A DNA stretch of 64,000 nucleotides. Origin: Oceanibacterium hippocampi. GTDB lineage: Bacteria > Pseudomonadota > Alphaproteobacteria > Sneathiellales > Sneathiellaceae. How positions within the stretch are numbered: position 1 is the first letter of the stretch; each line of letters starts with the position of its first letter. This document shows, piece by piece, positions 1 to 9,636 of the stretch. The notes beneath the pieces were generated by a model. That model was not told where the DNA came from and made no database searches. It was given only the letters and a program-made list of their open reading frames with translations. The position numbers and the translations under genes were made by a program. Location: contig NZ_FWFR01000001.1 in the NCBI RefSeq assembly GCF_900172325.1, positions 1,876,335 to 1,940,334 on the forward strand. The letters run 5' to 3'.

Positions 1-332
1 AAAGCGGAAACGGCGATATCGAAGCTGTCATCCGGCAGGGTGAGGGCCTCCGCGTCACCCATGCGGATGTCGGCCGAGGGGGCTCTTGCCGCCGCGATCC
101 CGACCATGGTCGGTGAAAAGTCGACACCCGTGACCGTTGCGCCGCGGTCGCTCGCCGCAGCGGCAAGATCGCCCGGGCCGCAGCAGATGTCGAGCAGCCG
201 CTTTCCCTCCAGCGACCCGGCCGCGCCGAGGATCGGTTCGATTGCCTGGCGCGTGATACTCGCGAAGGCGGTGTCGTAGGCATCGGCCTTCTCGGTCCAG
301 CCGGCCTTCTCCTGTTCCTTGAACGTCGTCAT
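1..332 (-). CDS. Class I SAM-dependent methyltransferase, C-terminus beyond the window
   Basis: Reading leftward from an ATG at 332, the frame stays open to the window edge (about 110 residues), so only the N-terminal part is present. It shows the class I methyltransferase pattern: an N-terminal helix with GWTEKADAYD, motif I LLDICCGPGDLA for S-adenosylmethionine binding, then VDFSPTMV with the acidic residue that contacts the ribose, and GDAEALTLPDDSFD, the post-II/motif III region of the UbiE/Methyltransf_11 group. The substrate cannot be told from this part. The gene stands alone, transcribed away from the LysR remnant. Confidence 0.85.
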   Translation of the reverse strand, partial: MTTFKEQEKAGWTEKADAYDTAFASITRQAIEPILGAAGSLEGKRLLDICCGPGDLAAAASDRGATVTGVDFSPTMVGIAAARAPSADIRMGDAEALTLPDDSFDIAVSA

Positions 333-370
333 TACGCTGCCGCCCCCAGTTCGGCAAACGTCACGTCGGC

Positions 371-406
371 ATAAATATTAGTAAAATGGAACATATATCT
401 CAAGTA
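371..406. promoter_or_regulatory. AT-rich promoter-like stretch upstream of the methyltransferase
   Basis: In a very GC-rich window this stretch (ataaatattagtaaaatgg and what follows) is strikingly AT-rich and lies 40-75 bases upstream of the methyltransferase start, so it may hold that gene's promoter. It touches the 3' end of the LysR remnant. No clean -35/-10 pair can be fixed by eye. The remainder of the gene-free stretch 333-673 is the LysR remnant plus about 125 bases (547-673) with nothing recognisable beyond the GGAGG site of the next gene. Confidence 0.35.
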
Positions 407-546
407 CTGAGGCGGTTCATGCAGGAGGTCAGGCGCTCGACGAAGATGCGGGCGGCAAGGGCAAGGCGCTTCCGGGACGGCATGATGATCCCCATGCGCA
501 GACCGGAAAGCCATGGATCGACGAGCGGGATCGCTTCCAGGGCACC
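400..546 (-). pseudogene. Remnant of a LysR-family C-terminus
   Basis: In the minus frame ending at a TGA at 400, the last 44 residues match the last 44 residues of the intact LysR regulator at 2038-2937 at 37 positions (for example GII-PS-KRLA-AARIFVE-LTSCMNRLST). The match fades upstream of about 546 and there is no DNA-binding domain, so this is a fragment, not a gene. The DNA is diverged in parallel, so the copy is an old paralogue rather than a fresh duplication. Together with the intact gene it brackets the ferric-reductase-like gene as two direct repeats about 1.64 kb apart. Confidence 0.8.
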
Positions 547-673
547 TTGGCCATGCCCGGTCAGGCTGAGCGGGGCGCTCACGTGGCCGCCCCCGGGTGG
601 AAAATTGATGTCAGTCAAAGCGAACGGGCCCGGCACGACCTAGAAAGACCCCGAGCCAGTAACGGAGGTCGTC

Positions 674-2020
674 GTGCCGCGTACGAATGTCTGGATTTTC
701 TGGGGTTTCTGGGTCGTGCTGGGTCTGCTCTGGCTGGCCCTGAACCCGGCCATATTCTCCGCCGCGGATGTCTTCGCGTTCCGCCATCAGGTCATGCAGT
801 TCAGCGGTGTCCTGGCGATCGCGGCAATGAGCGTCGCGATGATCCTGTCGATCAGACCGCGCTGGCCCGAGGCAAGACTGGGCGGGCTCGACAAGGTTTA
901 CCGGCTGCACAAATGGCTCGGGATCGGTGCGCTCGGCCTTGCGGTCTTTCACTGGCTTTGGTCCGAGGCGCCGAAATGGGCGGTCGGGCTGGGTTGGCTC
1001 GACCGTCCCGCCCGGGGGCCGCGGGCGGAGATCACCGACCCGGTCCAGCGCTTCCTCCTCGACTATCGCGACGCGGCCGAAGGTCCCGGCGAATGGGCCT
1101 TCTACGGCATGCTCGTCCTTCTGTTGATCGCATTGATCAAGCTGATCCCCTATCGCCTGTTCCGCTACAGCCACCGGGTCATGCCGGTCGTCTATCTGCT
1201 GCTGGCATTTCACGCCGTCATCCTGCTGGACTACGAGATGTGGCTGACGCCGCTCGGCCTCGTCATGGCGATCCTGCTGGGTGCCGGCTGCCTCGCGGCC
1301 GTCGTCTCGCTCTTCGGGCGGATCGGCGCGGGCCGGCGCGTGGCCGGCGAAATCGTGGCGATGCATCACTACCCGGGCGTCCACTCGCTCGAGACCGTGG
1401 TCAGGCTCGGCCCCGGCTGGCCGGGGCACGAGGCCGGGCAGTTCGCCTTCGCCACTTCCGACAGGCTGGAAGGGGCACACCCCTATACGATCGCCTCCGC
1501 GTGGGATCCGGCCGAGCCGTGGATCACCTTCATTTCGAAGGAACTGGGCGACCATACAACTGGCCTGGTCGACCGTCTGAAGGTCGGGCAGAAGGTGACC
1601 GTCGAAGGCCCGTATGGCTGCTTCACCTTCCATGACGGCGCGCCGCGCCAGATCTGGGTCGGCGCGGGCATCGGGATCACACCCTTCGTCGCCCGGCTGA
1701 AGGAGATGGCGAAGCGCGACGGCGGCGCGGCGCGGCCCGGGATCGACCTGTTCCACAGCACGCGCGAGGTCGACGAGGCGGCGCTCGAACGCCTGGCGGA
1801 AGACGCCCGCGCCGCCAACGTCCGCCTCCATCTGCTGATCGACGGGCGCGACGGCCGGCTGACCGGCCAGCGCATTCGCGAAGCCGTTCCGGAATGGCGG
1901 GAGGCGAGCCTCTGGTTCTGTGGGCCCGGCGGCTTGGGCAAGGCCCTTCGGGCGGATTTCGCCGCCCGCGGCATGCCAGTCGACGCGGCCTTTCACCAGG
2001 AACTCTTCGAATTGCGCTAG
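674..2020 (+). CDS. Ferric-reductase-like transmembrane flavoprotein (predicted ferric reductase / NAD(P)H oxidoreductase)
   Basis: 448 residues from a GTG start with GGAGG six bases upstream (664-668). The N-terminal half has about six membrane segments with four histidines spaced as in ferric-reductase-like domains (about H79 in LHKWLGIG, H93 in FHWLW, H167 in YSHRVMP, H180 in AFHAVILL), expected to hold two haems. The C-terminal half is a ferredoxin-NADP reductase module: HPYTIAS (about 269-275, FAD), GAGIGITPF (about 330-338, nicotinamide) and WFCGPGG. It should pass electrons from NAD(P)H across the inner membrane; the acceptor is unknown. The gene is monocistronic and converges with the LysR gene with a 17-base gap. 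Confidence 0.85.
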   Translation: MPRTNVWIFWGFWVVLGLLWLALNPAIFSAADVFAFRHQVMQFSGVLAIAAMSVAMILSIRPRWPEARLGGLDKVYRLHKWLGIGALGLAVFHWLWSEAPKWAVGLGWLDRPARGPRAEITDPVQRFLLDYRDAAEGPGEWAFYGMLVLLLIALIKLIPYRLFRYSHRVMPVVYLLLAFHAVILLDYEMWLTPLGLVMAILLGAGCLAAVVSLFGRIGAGRRVAGEIVAMHHYPGVHSLETVVRLGPGWPGHEAGQFAFATSDRLEGAHPYTIASAWDPAEPWITFISKELGDHTTGLVDRLKVGQKVTVEGPYGCFTFHDGAPRQIWVGAGIGITPFVARLKEMAKRDGGAARPGIDLFHSTREVDEAALERLAEDARAANVRLHLLIDGRDGRLTGQRIREAVPEWREASLWFCGPGGLGKALRADFAARGMPVDAAFHQELFELR

Positions 2021-2037
2021 CGCACTGCCCTGCCGGC

Positions 2038-2937
2038 TCAGGTGCTCAGGCGGTTCATGCAGGAGGTCAGGTGCTCGACGAAGATGCGGGCGGCAAAGGC
2101 GAGGCGCTTCTCGGACGGCACGATGATCCCCATCCGGAGCTCGGAAAGCCGTGAATCGACCAGCGGGATCGCCATCAGCGTGCCTTCCTCCAGCTCCCGG
2201 CGGACGCCGATCTCGGTCAGGAAGCCGAGGCAGACATTCGCCGCGACGACCCGTTTCACCATGTCGAGCGCGTTGGTCTCGACCCGCGTCATCTGCGGCT
2301 CGGTGGTGGCGGCGAGTTCCTCGCGCAGGGAATCGGTGACGATCCGGCTGCCGTAGATCAGCGCCAGCGGGTAGCCGGCGCATTCCTGCAGGCGGACGAA
2401 GCGGCGGGTCGCCAGCGGATGCTGCGGCGAGACGATCAGCTTCAGCGGGGCCGGGATCTCCGCGACCACGTGGGCGAGCGGGAGCGAATCGGGCAGGAAC
2501 GAAATCCCGACATCGACCTCGCCGGTGGCGACCGCCTCGACGATCGCCTCCGGCGGCGCCTCGTTGACCGCGAAGGTGATGCCTGGGTGGTCGATGGCGA
2601 ATTCGCTGACCGCGTCGGGCAGGAATTCCAGCAGCAGCGATTCCAGCGCCGCGATGCTGACATGGCCGGTCTTGAGGTCGCGCATATGCTCGATGTCGGA
2701 CCGGGTGCGCTCGAACTCGTACAGCGTGTTCCGGGTATGGCGGATCAGGATCTCGCCGGCCCGGGTCAGGCGGACGCCGTCGGCGAGGCGCTCGAACAGG
2801 CGGGTGCCGAGTTCCTCCTCGAGCTTCAGGATCTGCCGGTTGACCGCCGAGGAGGCGACGTTCAGCGACTGCGCCGCCTTGCGGATCGAACCCCGGCGGG
2901 CGACCTCGTCGAAATAGCGGAGAACCACCGCATGCAT
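2038..2937 (-). CDS. LysR-family transcriptional regulator
   Basis: 299 residues. The N-terminal winged helix-turn-helix is typical (YFDEVARRGSIRKAAQSLNV, SSAVNRQILKLEEELGTRLFER), followed by the PBP2-like effector domain (about 90-295). It is divergent from the ABC-transporter/CoA-pathway cluster starting at 3164, so by the usual LysR logic it probably regulates that cluster in response to the transported compound or a metabolite of it. The last 44 codons exist again in degraded form at 400-546. The effector is unknown. Confidence 0.9.
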   Translation of the reverse strand: MHAVVLRYFDEVARRGSIRKAAQSLNVASSAVNRQILKLEEELGTRLFERLADGVRLTRAGEILIRHTRNTLYEFERTRSDIEHMRDLKTGHVSIAALESLLLEFLPDAVSEFAIDHPGITFAVNEAPPEAIVEAVATGEVDVGISFLPDSLPLAHVVAEIPAPLKLIVSPQHPLATRRFVRLQECAGYPLALIYGSRIVTDSLREELAATTEPQMTRVETNALDMVKRVVAANVCLGFLTEIGVRRELEEGTLMAIPLVDSRLSELRMGIIVPSEKRLAFAARIFVEHLTSCMNRLST

Positions 2938-3008
2938 GTTCCAGCTCCCCGTTCCGCGCCGCCATGGTGATGCCGAAAAGGCAGCGCTTAGAGCGAAAAA
3001 TTGCGCTT

Positions 3009-3019
3009 CTGATTATCAG
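3009..3019. promoter_or_regulatory. Possible LysR operator (perfect short palindrome)
   Basis: CTGATTATCAG is a perfect inverted repeat around a central T, located in the 226-base divergent region between the LysR gene and the binding-protein gene, in a locally AT-rich patch. LysR regulators usually bind a dyad of the T-N11-A kind in such regions. The assignment rests only on symmetry and position. Confidence 0.3.
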
Positions 3020-3163
3020 GGGTGCGTGTCACGCTTTCGTCAATCAGAAAGTCGAAAGCGGCGGAAAACGTCGCGCGGCCCCAGGGCCGGGACAGCCTTG
3101 TACAGGGTACCAGGCGCGCCAAGCGCCGGAACAGGTGAGACGGCAGGCAGGGAGAACCAGCCA

Positions 3164-4203
3164 ATGACACGACATTTCAGGTCCTTGAACCGGCGCCAGA
3201 TGCTGGCCGGGACGGCGATGACGGCCGCCGCCCTCGGCATGGGCGGAACGCTGCTCGGCATTTCGCGCCCGGCGCATGCGGCGACCACGGTCAACATGCA
3301 GCTCGGCTGGCTCGCCAGCAACGGCGTCATCGGCGAGGTGGTCGCCAGCAAGCTCGGCTATTACGCCGAGAGCGGCATCGAGCTCGAGATCACCCCGGGC
3401 GGGCCGAGCGTCGACGGCGTCGCCTCGGTGGCCGCCGGCCGCGCCATGGTCGGCCAGCTTTCCTCGAGCCCGTCGCTGATGCTCGCGCGTTCCGCCGGCA
3501 TCCCGATCAAATGCATCGCCGCCGGCTACCAGAAGCACCCCTTCACCTATTTCTCGCGCGAACAGGCGCCGATCCGCTCGGCCCAGGACATGGTCGGCAA
3601 GACCATCGCCACCAACAAGACCGCCTACATCCTGCTCCGCGCGCTGCTCGCCAAGAACGGCATTGCCGAGGACCAGGTCACCATCGTGCCGATGGGCAGC
3701 GACATGAACCAGCTGATGACCGGCCAGGCGCAGGCGGTGACCGGCTGGCTGACCAACACCAACGCGCTGAAGGTGATCGGCGACGACCGCGTCGACCTGA
3801 TGCTCTGGGACACCGGCATCCAGCTCTACGCCAATCCCTACTATGTCACCGACCAGACGCTGGACACGGAATTCGACACCGTCGTGAATTTCCTGAAGGG
3901 CTCCGCCCGCGGCTGGGAATACGCCTACAACAACCCGGAAAAGGCGGTCGACATGCTGGTCGAGGCCTATCCCCGGATGGAAAAGGCGTCCGAGATGGAG
4001 GCCATCCAGGGCGTCCTCGGCTTCTCCTTCACCGACAAGACGAAGGCCAAGGGCTGGGGCACCATGGAGACCGACAACTGGGCCGAGCAGATCGAGATCT
4101 ACGCCAAGCTCGACCAGTTCAAGGGCGAGGTGCCGAAGGTCGAGGATGTCATGACGCTCGCGGTCCTCGAGGCGACCGCCGACGTCAGGCCCAAGATCGG
4201 CTG

Positions 4204-4204
<1 letters not shown>
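3164..4204 (+). CDS. ABC transporter substrate-binding protein (NMT1/SsuA-like), Tat-exported
   Basis: 346 residues from an ATG with a GGGAG site about 10 bases upstream. The open frame extends further 5' but that extension is unlike any binding protein. The N-terminus has a twin-arginine signal ([10 protein letters not shown]10-R11), a hydrophobic segment and an SRPAHA cleavage site near residue 39, so a folded, periplasmic protein is expected. The mature part begins with [25 protein letters not shown], the start of NMT1/SsuA-type receptors for nitrate, sulfonate, thiamine precursors or small aromatic acids. It is the first gene of the cluster, and its stop overlaps the start of the ATPase (ATGA). 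Confidence 0.88.
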
Positions 4205-5015
<811 letters not shown>

Positions 5016-5016
<1 letters not shown>

Positions 5017-5837
5017 TGGCCGTCACCGAAGAAGCCGGCGCGACGCACGCCGCCGGCAAGAGCGAACGCAGCCTGCGCCTGGCAGCCTGGCGGCGGCGCT
5101 CGCCGCCCGTGCTCGCCGCGATCGCGATCCTGCTCGCCTGGCAACTGGGCGTCATGCTGTTCGGGGTGCCGGCCTATATCGCGCCGACCCCGCTCGACGT
5201 GCTCGGCGAGTTCGGCCGGGAATACAAGCTGCTGTTCGACAACCTGGTGCCGACGGCGCTGGAAAGCCTGGCCGGCTTCTTCGTCGGCAACCTGGTGGCG
5301 GTGCTGATCGCGATTTCCTTCGTCCACAACAAGACGGCGGAGCGCGCCTTCTACCCGCTCGCGGTCTTCGTCAACACCATCCCGATCCTCGCCATCGCGC
5401 CGATCCTGGTGCTGATCTTCGGCAACGGCTTCGCGCCCAAGGTGATGATCGCGGCGCTGATCTGCTTCTTCCCGACGCTGGTCAACATGGTGCGCGGGCT
5501 GGAATCTGTGAGCCCGCAGATGCTCGACCTGATGCGCATCCTGTCGGCCAGCAAGTCCGAGGTGTTCTGGAAGATCCGCATCCAGTCGTCGCTGCCCTTC
5601 CTGTTCGCGGCGCTGAAGATCGCCACCACGACCTGCGTCATCGGCGCCATCGTCGGCGAATGGATCGGCTCCAATTTCGGCCTCGGCGCGCTGATCCTGG
5701 AGGCGACCTACAACTTCCGCTCGCCGCTGCTCTACGCCACCGTCTTCGTTGCATCCGGCCTCGCGGTGGTCCTGTTCGCGTCGGTCACTGCAATCGAGAA
5801 GCGGTTGATCCGCTGGAAGCCGCCGACCGCCCACTAG
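5016..5837 (+). CDS. ABC transporter permease (BPD inner-membrane component)
   Basis: 273 residues with about six hydrophobic segments and the cytoplasmic coupling loop of SsuC/TauC-like permeases (region LMRILSASKSEVFWKIRIQ, which docks on the ATPase). The start overlaps the ATPase stop (ATGA), giving three genes in strict translational coupling. One permease subunit is expected to form a homodimer. The transported compound is not identifiable from the sequence. Confidence 0.9.
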
Positions 5838-5870
5838 GCCCGGCGCATCCGAATTCTGGAGGAAGAAGAG

Positions 5871-7223
5871 ATGAACGAGATCAAGACAGTGCGCGAAGCG
5901 GCCCGCGATGTGCCGGTCGTCTCGACCTCCGATGTGCTGGTGGTCGGCGGCGGCGCGGCCGGTCTCGGCGCGGCGGTCTCGGCGGCGCGGAACGGCGCCT
6001 CGGTCACCATGCTGGAACGCTATCCGCACCTGGGCGGCATGGCCTCGGGCGGCATGGTCCTGGTGCTCGACGACATGACCAACGGCGCCGAGATCACCGT
6101 TACCGGGATCATGAGCGAGGTGATCGAGCGGATCGACCGGATCGGCCTCGCCGTCTATCCGCCGGAGGACGACCGCCGCCTCGACGAGGCGATGTTCCGG
6201 CGCTGGGCGCGCTGGGGCTGCAACGATTTCCACCAGCCGGGCAAGCTGCAGCCGATCATCTATTCGGTCGCCTTCGACCCGGACGGCTGGAAGCGGGTCT
6301 CGCTCGACCTGGTCAAGGAAACCGGGGTCAACCTGCGGCTCCACAGCTGGTTCTCCGAGCCGATCGTCGAGGACGGCCGGATTCGCGGCGTGATCTGCGA
6401 GACCAAGATGGGCCGCCAGGCGATGCTGGCCGACGTGGTGATCGACGCCACCGGCGATCTCGACGTCGCCTACCGGTCCGGCGCCGAATTCACCCAGGGG
6501 GCCTATATCGTCACCACCGTGTTCCGGCTCGGCGGCGTAGACACCGACACCGCCGAGGCCTTCGAGTGGGAACAGCCGGACGTCTACCGGAAGCTCGACC
6601 GGCAGGCCCGGCGGATCATCGGCGGCGCGTGGGAGCGCTGGTGGCTCAAGACTCCGCTTCCGGGGATCGTCTGGTGCAATTGCCCGCACATGACCGGTTA
6701 CGACGGGCTCTCGGTCGAGCATCTGACGGCGGCCGAGTTCGACGGCCGCGAACGGATGGTCAACCTGCTCGAATTCGCCCGCGCCAACATGCCGGGCTTC
6801 GAGAAGTCCTACCTGCTCGACAGCGGCGAACAGATCGGCGTCCGCCAGACCCGCCTCCTGCAGGGCGATTATGTCGTCACCAAGGAGGATATCGTCAGCC
6901 GCCGCCACTTCCCCGACAGCGTCTGCCGGGGCCGCGACTACTACACGCCCTACCGCTCGCTGCTGCCGCGCGGGATCGAGCAGATGGTCGTTGCCGGGCG
7001 TCATTACTCGGCGACGCCGGAGGCCCAGAAGATGTCGCGCGAGATCCCGCCCTGCATGGCCCAGGGCGAGGCGGCGGGGATCGCCGCGTCGCTGGCGCTG
7101 AACGGCAACGTTCCGGTCCGCGAGGTCGATCCGGCGGCGATCCAGAAACAGATGCGCGCCCAGGGCGCCGATCCGGGCGACGTGCCGTCGGCCAATGCCG
7201 CGAGCCTCGACGCCGCAGAATGA
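5871..7223 (+). CDS. FAD-dependent oxidoreductase (FAD_oxidored family)
   Basis: 450 residues from an ATG preceded by GGAGGAAGAAG. A Rossmann FAD site sits near the N-terminus (VLVVGGGAAGLGAAVSAARNG, glycines about 26-32), and a second FAD contact is in VIDATGDLDVAYRSGA (the ATGD motif). The C-terminal YRSLLPRGIEQMVVAGRHYSATPEAQK region resembles the FAD_oxidored (PF12831) group. The 33-base gap after the permease suggests the same transcript. Its place next to a CoA-transferase, hydratase and ferredoxin suggests that it oxidises or reduces the imported compound, with electrons exchanged with that ferredoxin; this is inference. Confidence 0.85.
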   Translation: MNEIKTVREAARDVPVVSTSDVLVVGGGAAGLGAAVSAARNGASVTMLERYPHLGGMASGGMVLVLDDMTNGAEITVTGIMSEVIERIDRIGLAVYPPEDDRRLDEAMFRRWARWGCNDFHQPGKLQPIIYSVAFDPDGWKRVSLDLVKETGVNLRLHSWFSEPIVEDGRIRGVICETKMGRQAMLADVVIDATGDLDVAYRSGAEFTQGAYIVTTVFRLGGVDTDTAEAFEWEQPDVYRKLDRQARRIIGGAWERWWLKTPLPGIVWCNCPHMTGYDGLSVEHLTAAEFDGRERMVNLLEFARANMPGFEKSYLLDSGEQIGVRQTRLLQGDYVVTKEDIVSRRHFPDSVCRGRDYYTPYRSLLPRGIEQMVVAGRHYSATPEAQKMSREIPPCMAQGEAAGIAASLALNGNVPVREVDPAAIQKQMRAQGADPGDVPSANAASLDAAE

Positions 7224-7265
7224 CGCCGGCGCAAGCCATTCAGTCGTGAGAGAAGGGACGGGACC

Positions 7266-8453
7266 GTGTCCAACGGAACGCAATTGCCGCTCGACGGCAT
7301 CAGGATCATCGACCTGACCCAGGTCATGATGGGGCCGTGCGCCACCCAGGCGCTCGCCGATTTCGGCGCCGACGTGATCAAGATCGAACGGCCGGGCGCC
7401 GGCGACCTGTCGCGCGGCTCGATCGAGCCCACGCCGGGCAATGTCGACAACCCGGTCTTCTGCTCGCTCAACCGCAACAAGCGGAGCGTCACCCTCGACC
7501 TCCGCGGCGAGGCGGGGCAGGCGGTCGTTCGCGACCTGGTGCGCGAGGCCGACGTCATCGTCAACAATTTCCGCCCCGGCGTGATGGAACGGCTCAATCT
7601 CGGATACGAATCGCTGAAGGCGATCAATCCGCGCATCATCTACGCCTCGGGCTCGGGCTTCGGCTCCAGCGGACCGAATGTCCACAAGGGCGGGCAGGAC
7701 GTCCTCGCCCAGGCGGTGACCGGGGTGATGGCGCGCAAGCAGGACGAGCACCATCCGACCGCGGTCTACGCGACGGCGCTCTGCGACTACACCGCCGGCA
7801 TGCACATGGTGCAGGGCATCCTGGCGGCAATCATCGGGCGCGGCCGGACCGGCGAGGGCCAGGTGATCGAGGTCTCGCTCTACGATTCCATGCTCGCCAT
7901 GCAGATGCAGGAGGCGGCGATGCAGCTCATGCAGGGCAAGGACCTGAACTGGGCGGCGATGCCGCTGAGCGGCGTCTTCGAGACCACCGACCGCCCGGTC
8001 GTCCTGGTCGGCGCATTCAAGCAGAACCCGCTGCGCGACATCTGCGCCGCGCTCGAGATCGAGGACCTGTCGCTGCGCTATCCCGACCTGCCGTCCCAGC
8101 GCAAGGCCAAGGACGAGCTGCAGGCCCGCTTCCGCGCCGCCTTCGCCGGCAATTCCAGCGCCTACTGGCTGGCCCGGCTGGAGGAACAGGACCTGCTCTG
8201 CGCCCCGGTCCGCACGCTGGCCGAGGCGCTCGACGATCCGCAGACCGACCACAACGGCATGGTCGTCGAGGCCAAGCACCCGTCGATGGGCGCGATCCGC
8301 CTGGTCGGCTCGCCGGTCCACATGTCGGCGGCGCCGCTGACCATCCGTTATGCCCCGCCGGCGCTCGGCGCCGACACCGAGGCGGTGCTGGCCGAGGCCG
8401 GCTATTCCGAGGAACGTATCAGGGAACTGCGCAGCGGAGGCGTGCTCGGATGA
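7266..8453 (+). CDS. CaiB/BaiF family (class III) CoA-transferase
   Basis: 395 residues from a GTG with an AAGGGA site upstream. The start LDGIRIIDLTQVMMGPCATQ and the NRNKRSVTLDLR segment are hallmarks of formyl-CoA transferase-like enzymes. The aspartate in ALCDYTAGMH (about residue 173) fits the catalytic Asp that forms the mixed anhydride. It would move CoA from a donor thioester to the acid taken up by the adjacent transporter. The stop overlaps the start of the enoyl-CoA hydratase. The acid substrate is unknown. Confidence 0.92.
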   Translation: MSNGTQLPLDGIRIIDLTQVMMGPCATQALADFGADVIKIERPGAGDLSRGSIEPTPGNVDNPVFCSLNRNKRSVTLDLRGEAGQAVVRDLVREADVIVNNFRPGVMERLNLGYESLKAINPRIIYASGSGFGSSGPNVHKGGQDVLAQAVTGVMARKQDEHHPTAVYATALCDYTAGMHMVQGILAAIIGRGRTGEGQVIEVSLYDSMLAMQMQEAAMQLMQGKDLNWAAMPLSGVFETTDRPVVLVGAFKQNPLRDICAALEIEDLSLRYPDLPSQRKAKDELQARFRAAFAGNSSAYWLARLEEQDLLCAPVRTLAEALDDPQTDHNGMVVEAKHPSMGAIRLVGSPVHMSAAPLTIRYAPPALGADTEAVLAEAGYSEERIRELRSGGVLG

Positions 8454-9223
8454 GCATTCTGTACGAAGTCGCCGACCACGTCGCCCGCGTCACCATCGAC
8501 CGGCCGAAGAAGCTGAACGCCATCGACGAGGCGTCGGAGGCGGCGTTGCAACGGATCTGGACCGAGATCGAGAACGATCCGGAGGTCCGCGTCGTGGTGC
8601 TGACCGGGGCGGGCGACCGGGCCTTCTCGGCCGGCGCCGACATGAGCGATTCGGCCAAGAACGGGGTCGCCTACTGGACCAGTCCGCGGCCCGGCGGCTT
8701 CGGCGGCATCGCCATGCGTTCGACCCTGGACGTGCCGGTGATCGCCCGCGTCAACGGCTATGCGCTCGGCGGCGGCTTCGAAATGGTGCTCGGCTGCGAC
8801 ATCGCGATCGCCTGCGAGGAGGCCCAGATGGGCCTGCCCGAGCCGCGCGTCGGCCGCCTCGCGCTCGATGGCGGGATGGTCCAGCTGCCGCGCCAGATTC
8901 CGCGCAAACTGGCGATGGGGATGCTCCTGACCGGCAACCGGATCAAGGCCCCGGACGCCTTCCGCATGGGCCTGCTGAACGAGGTCGTGCCGCGCGCCGA
9001 GCTCGACGCCGCGGTCGACCGCTGGGTCGCCGACATCCTCGCCTGCGCGCCGCTCTCACTGAAGGCGGTCAAGCAGGTGGTCGGACGGACCGCCCACATG
9101 CGGGCCGACGAGGCGCTCGCCGCCCGCCTGCCCGGGCTGGTCGACGCGCTCGAATCCGAGGACGGCCTGGAAGGCGTCGCCGCCTTCATGGAGCGACGGC
9201 CGCCGGTCTGGTCCGGGCGCTGA
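8450..9223 (+). CDS. Enoyl-CoA hydratase/isomerase family protein
   Basis: 257 residues; the start codon overlaps the CoA-transferase stop (ATGA). Crotonase fold signatures: VTIDRPKKLNAID at the N-terminus, SAGADM (about 60-65) for the first oxyanion-hole amide, and NGYALGGGFEMVLGCDIAIA for the second. The acidic residues in GGFEM and LPEPR are placed as the usual catalytic glutamates. It probably hydrates, isomerises or cleaves the CoA ester made by the preceding enzyme. Crotonases are too versatile to name the reaction. Confidence 0.9.
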   Translation: MSILYEVADHVARVTIDRPKKLNAIDEASEAALQRIWTEIENDPEVRVVVLTGAGDRAFSAGADMSDSAKNGVAYWTSPRPGGFGGIAMRSTLDVPVIARVNGYALGGGFEMVLGCDIAIACEEAQMGLPEPRVGRLALDGGMVQLPRQIPRKLAMGMLLTGNRIKAPDAFRMGLLNEVVPRAELDAAVDRWVADILACAPLSLKAVKQVVGRTAHMRADEALAARLPGLVDALESEDGLEGVAAFMERRPPVWSGR

Positions 9224-9247
9224 GCGGGGCGGAACCGGGCAACGCCC

Positions 9248-9595
9248 ATGGCCTATGTCATCACCAGTCCCTGCATCGACGTGAAGGACGGCGCCTGCGT
9301 CGATGTCTGCCCGGTCGACTGCATCTACGAGGGCGGGCGGATGTTCTACATCCAGCCCGACGAATGCATCGATTGCGGGATCTGCGAATCGATCTGCCCG
9401 GTCGCGGCGATCTATCCCGATGACGACCTGCCGGCGGAGGAAGCGCCGTTCCTGGCCGCCAACCGGGCCTACTTTGGCGCCGAGGTCACTGGTCTCGGCC
9501 GGCCGGGCGGGGCCAGCGGCGAAAAGCATCGCCGTGACGCCGACCATCCGCTGATCGCCGCGGCACCGGCTAATCCGGACACGAAAGCGAGCTGA
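9248..9595 (+). CDS. 7Fe/8Fe ferredoxin with C-terminal extension
   Basis: 115 residues. Two cluster motifs are visible: C9-X7-C17-X3-C21-P with C25, as in FdxA-type [3Fe-4S]/[4Fe-4S] ferredoxins, and C40-X2-C43-X2-C46-X3-C50-P for a [4Fe-4S] cluster. The remaining C-terminus (about 55-115) is acidic and low in structure. It closes the catabolic cluster, 24 bases after the hydratase, and is the likely electron partner of the FAD oxidoreductase upstream. Confidence 0.9.
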   Translation: MAYVITSPCIDVKDGACVDVCPVDCIYEGGRMFYIQPDECIDCGICESICPVAAIYPDDDLPAEEAPFLAANRAYFGAEVTGLGRPGGASGEKHRRDADHPLIAAAPANPDTKAS

Positions 9596-9636
9596 GATCT
9601 GCTTGGCCGGCGCGCGGGAAACTGCGATAGCAGGGC

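Noticed and set aside
2964-3166. Longer N-terminus for the ABC binding protein from in-frame upstream ATG codons
   Set aside because: The extension is basic and unlike a signal peptide, while the ATG at 3164 has a ribosome site and is followed by a perfect twin-arginine signal.
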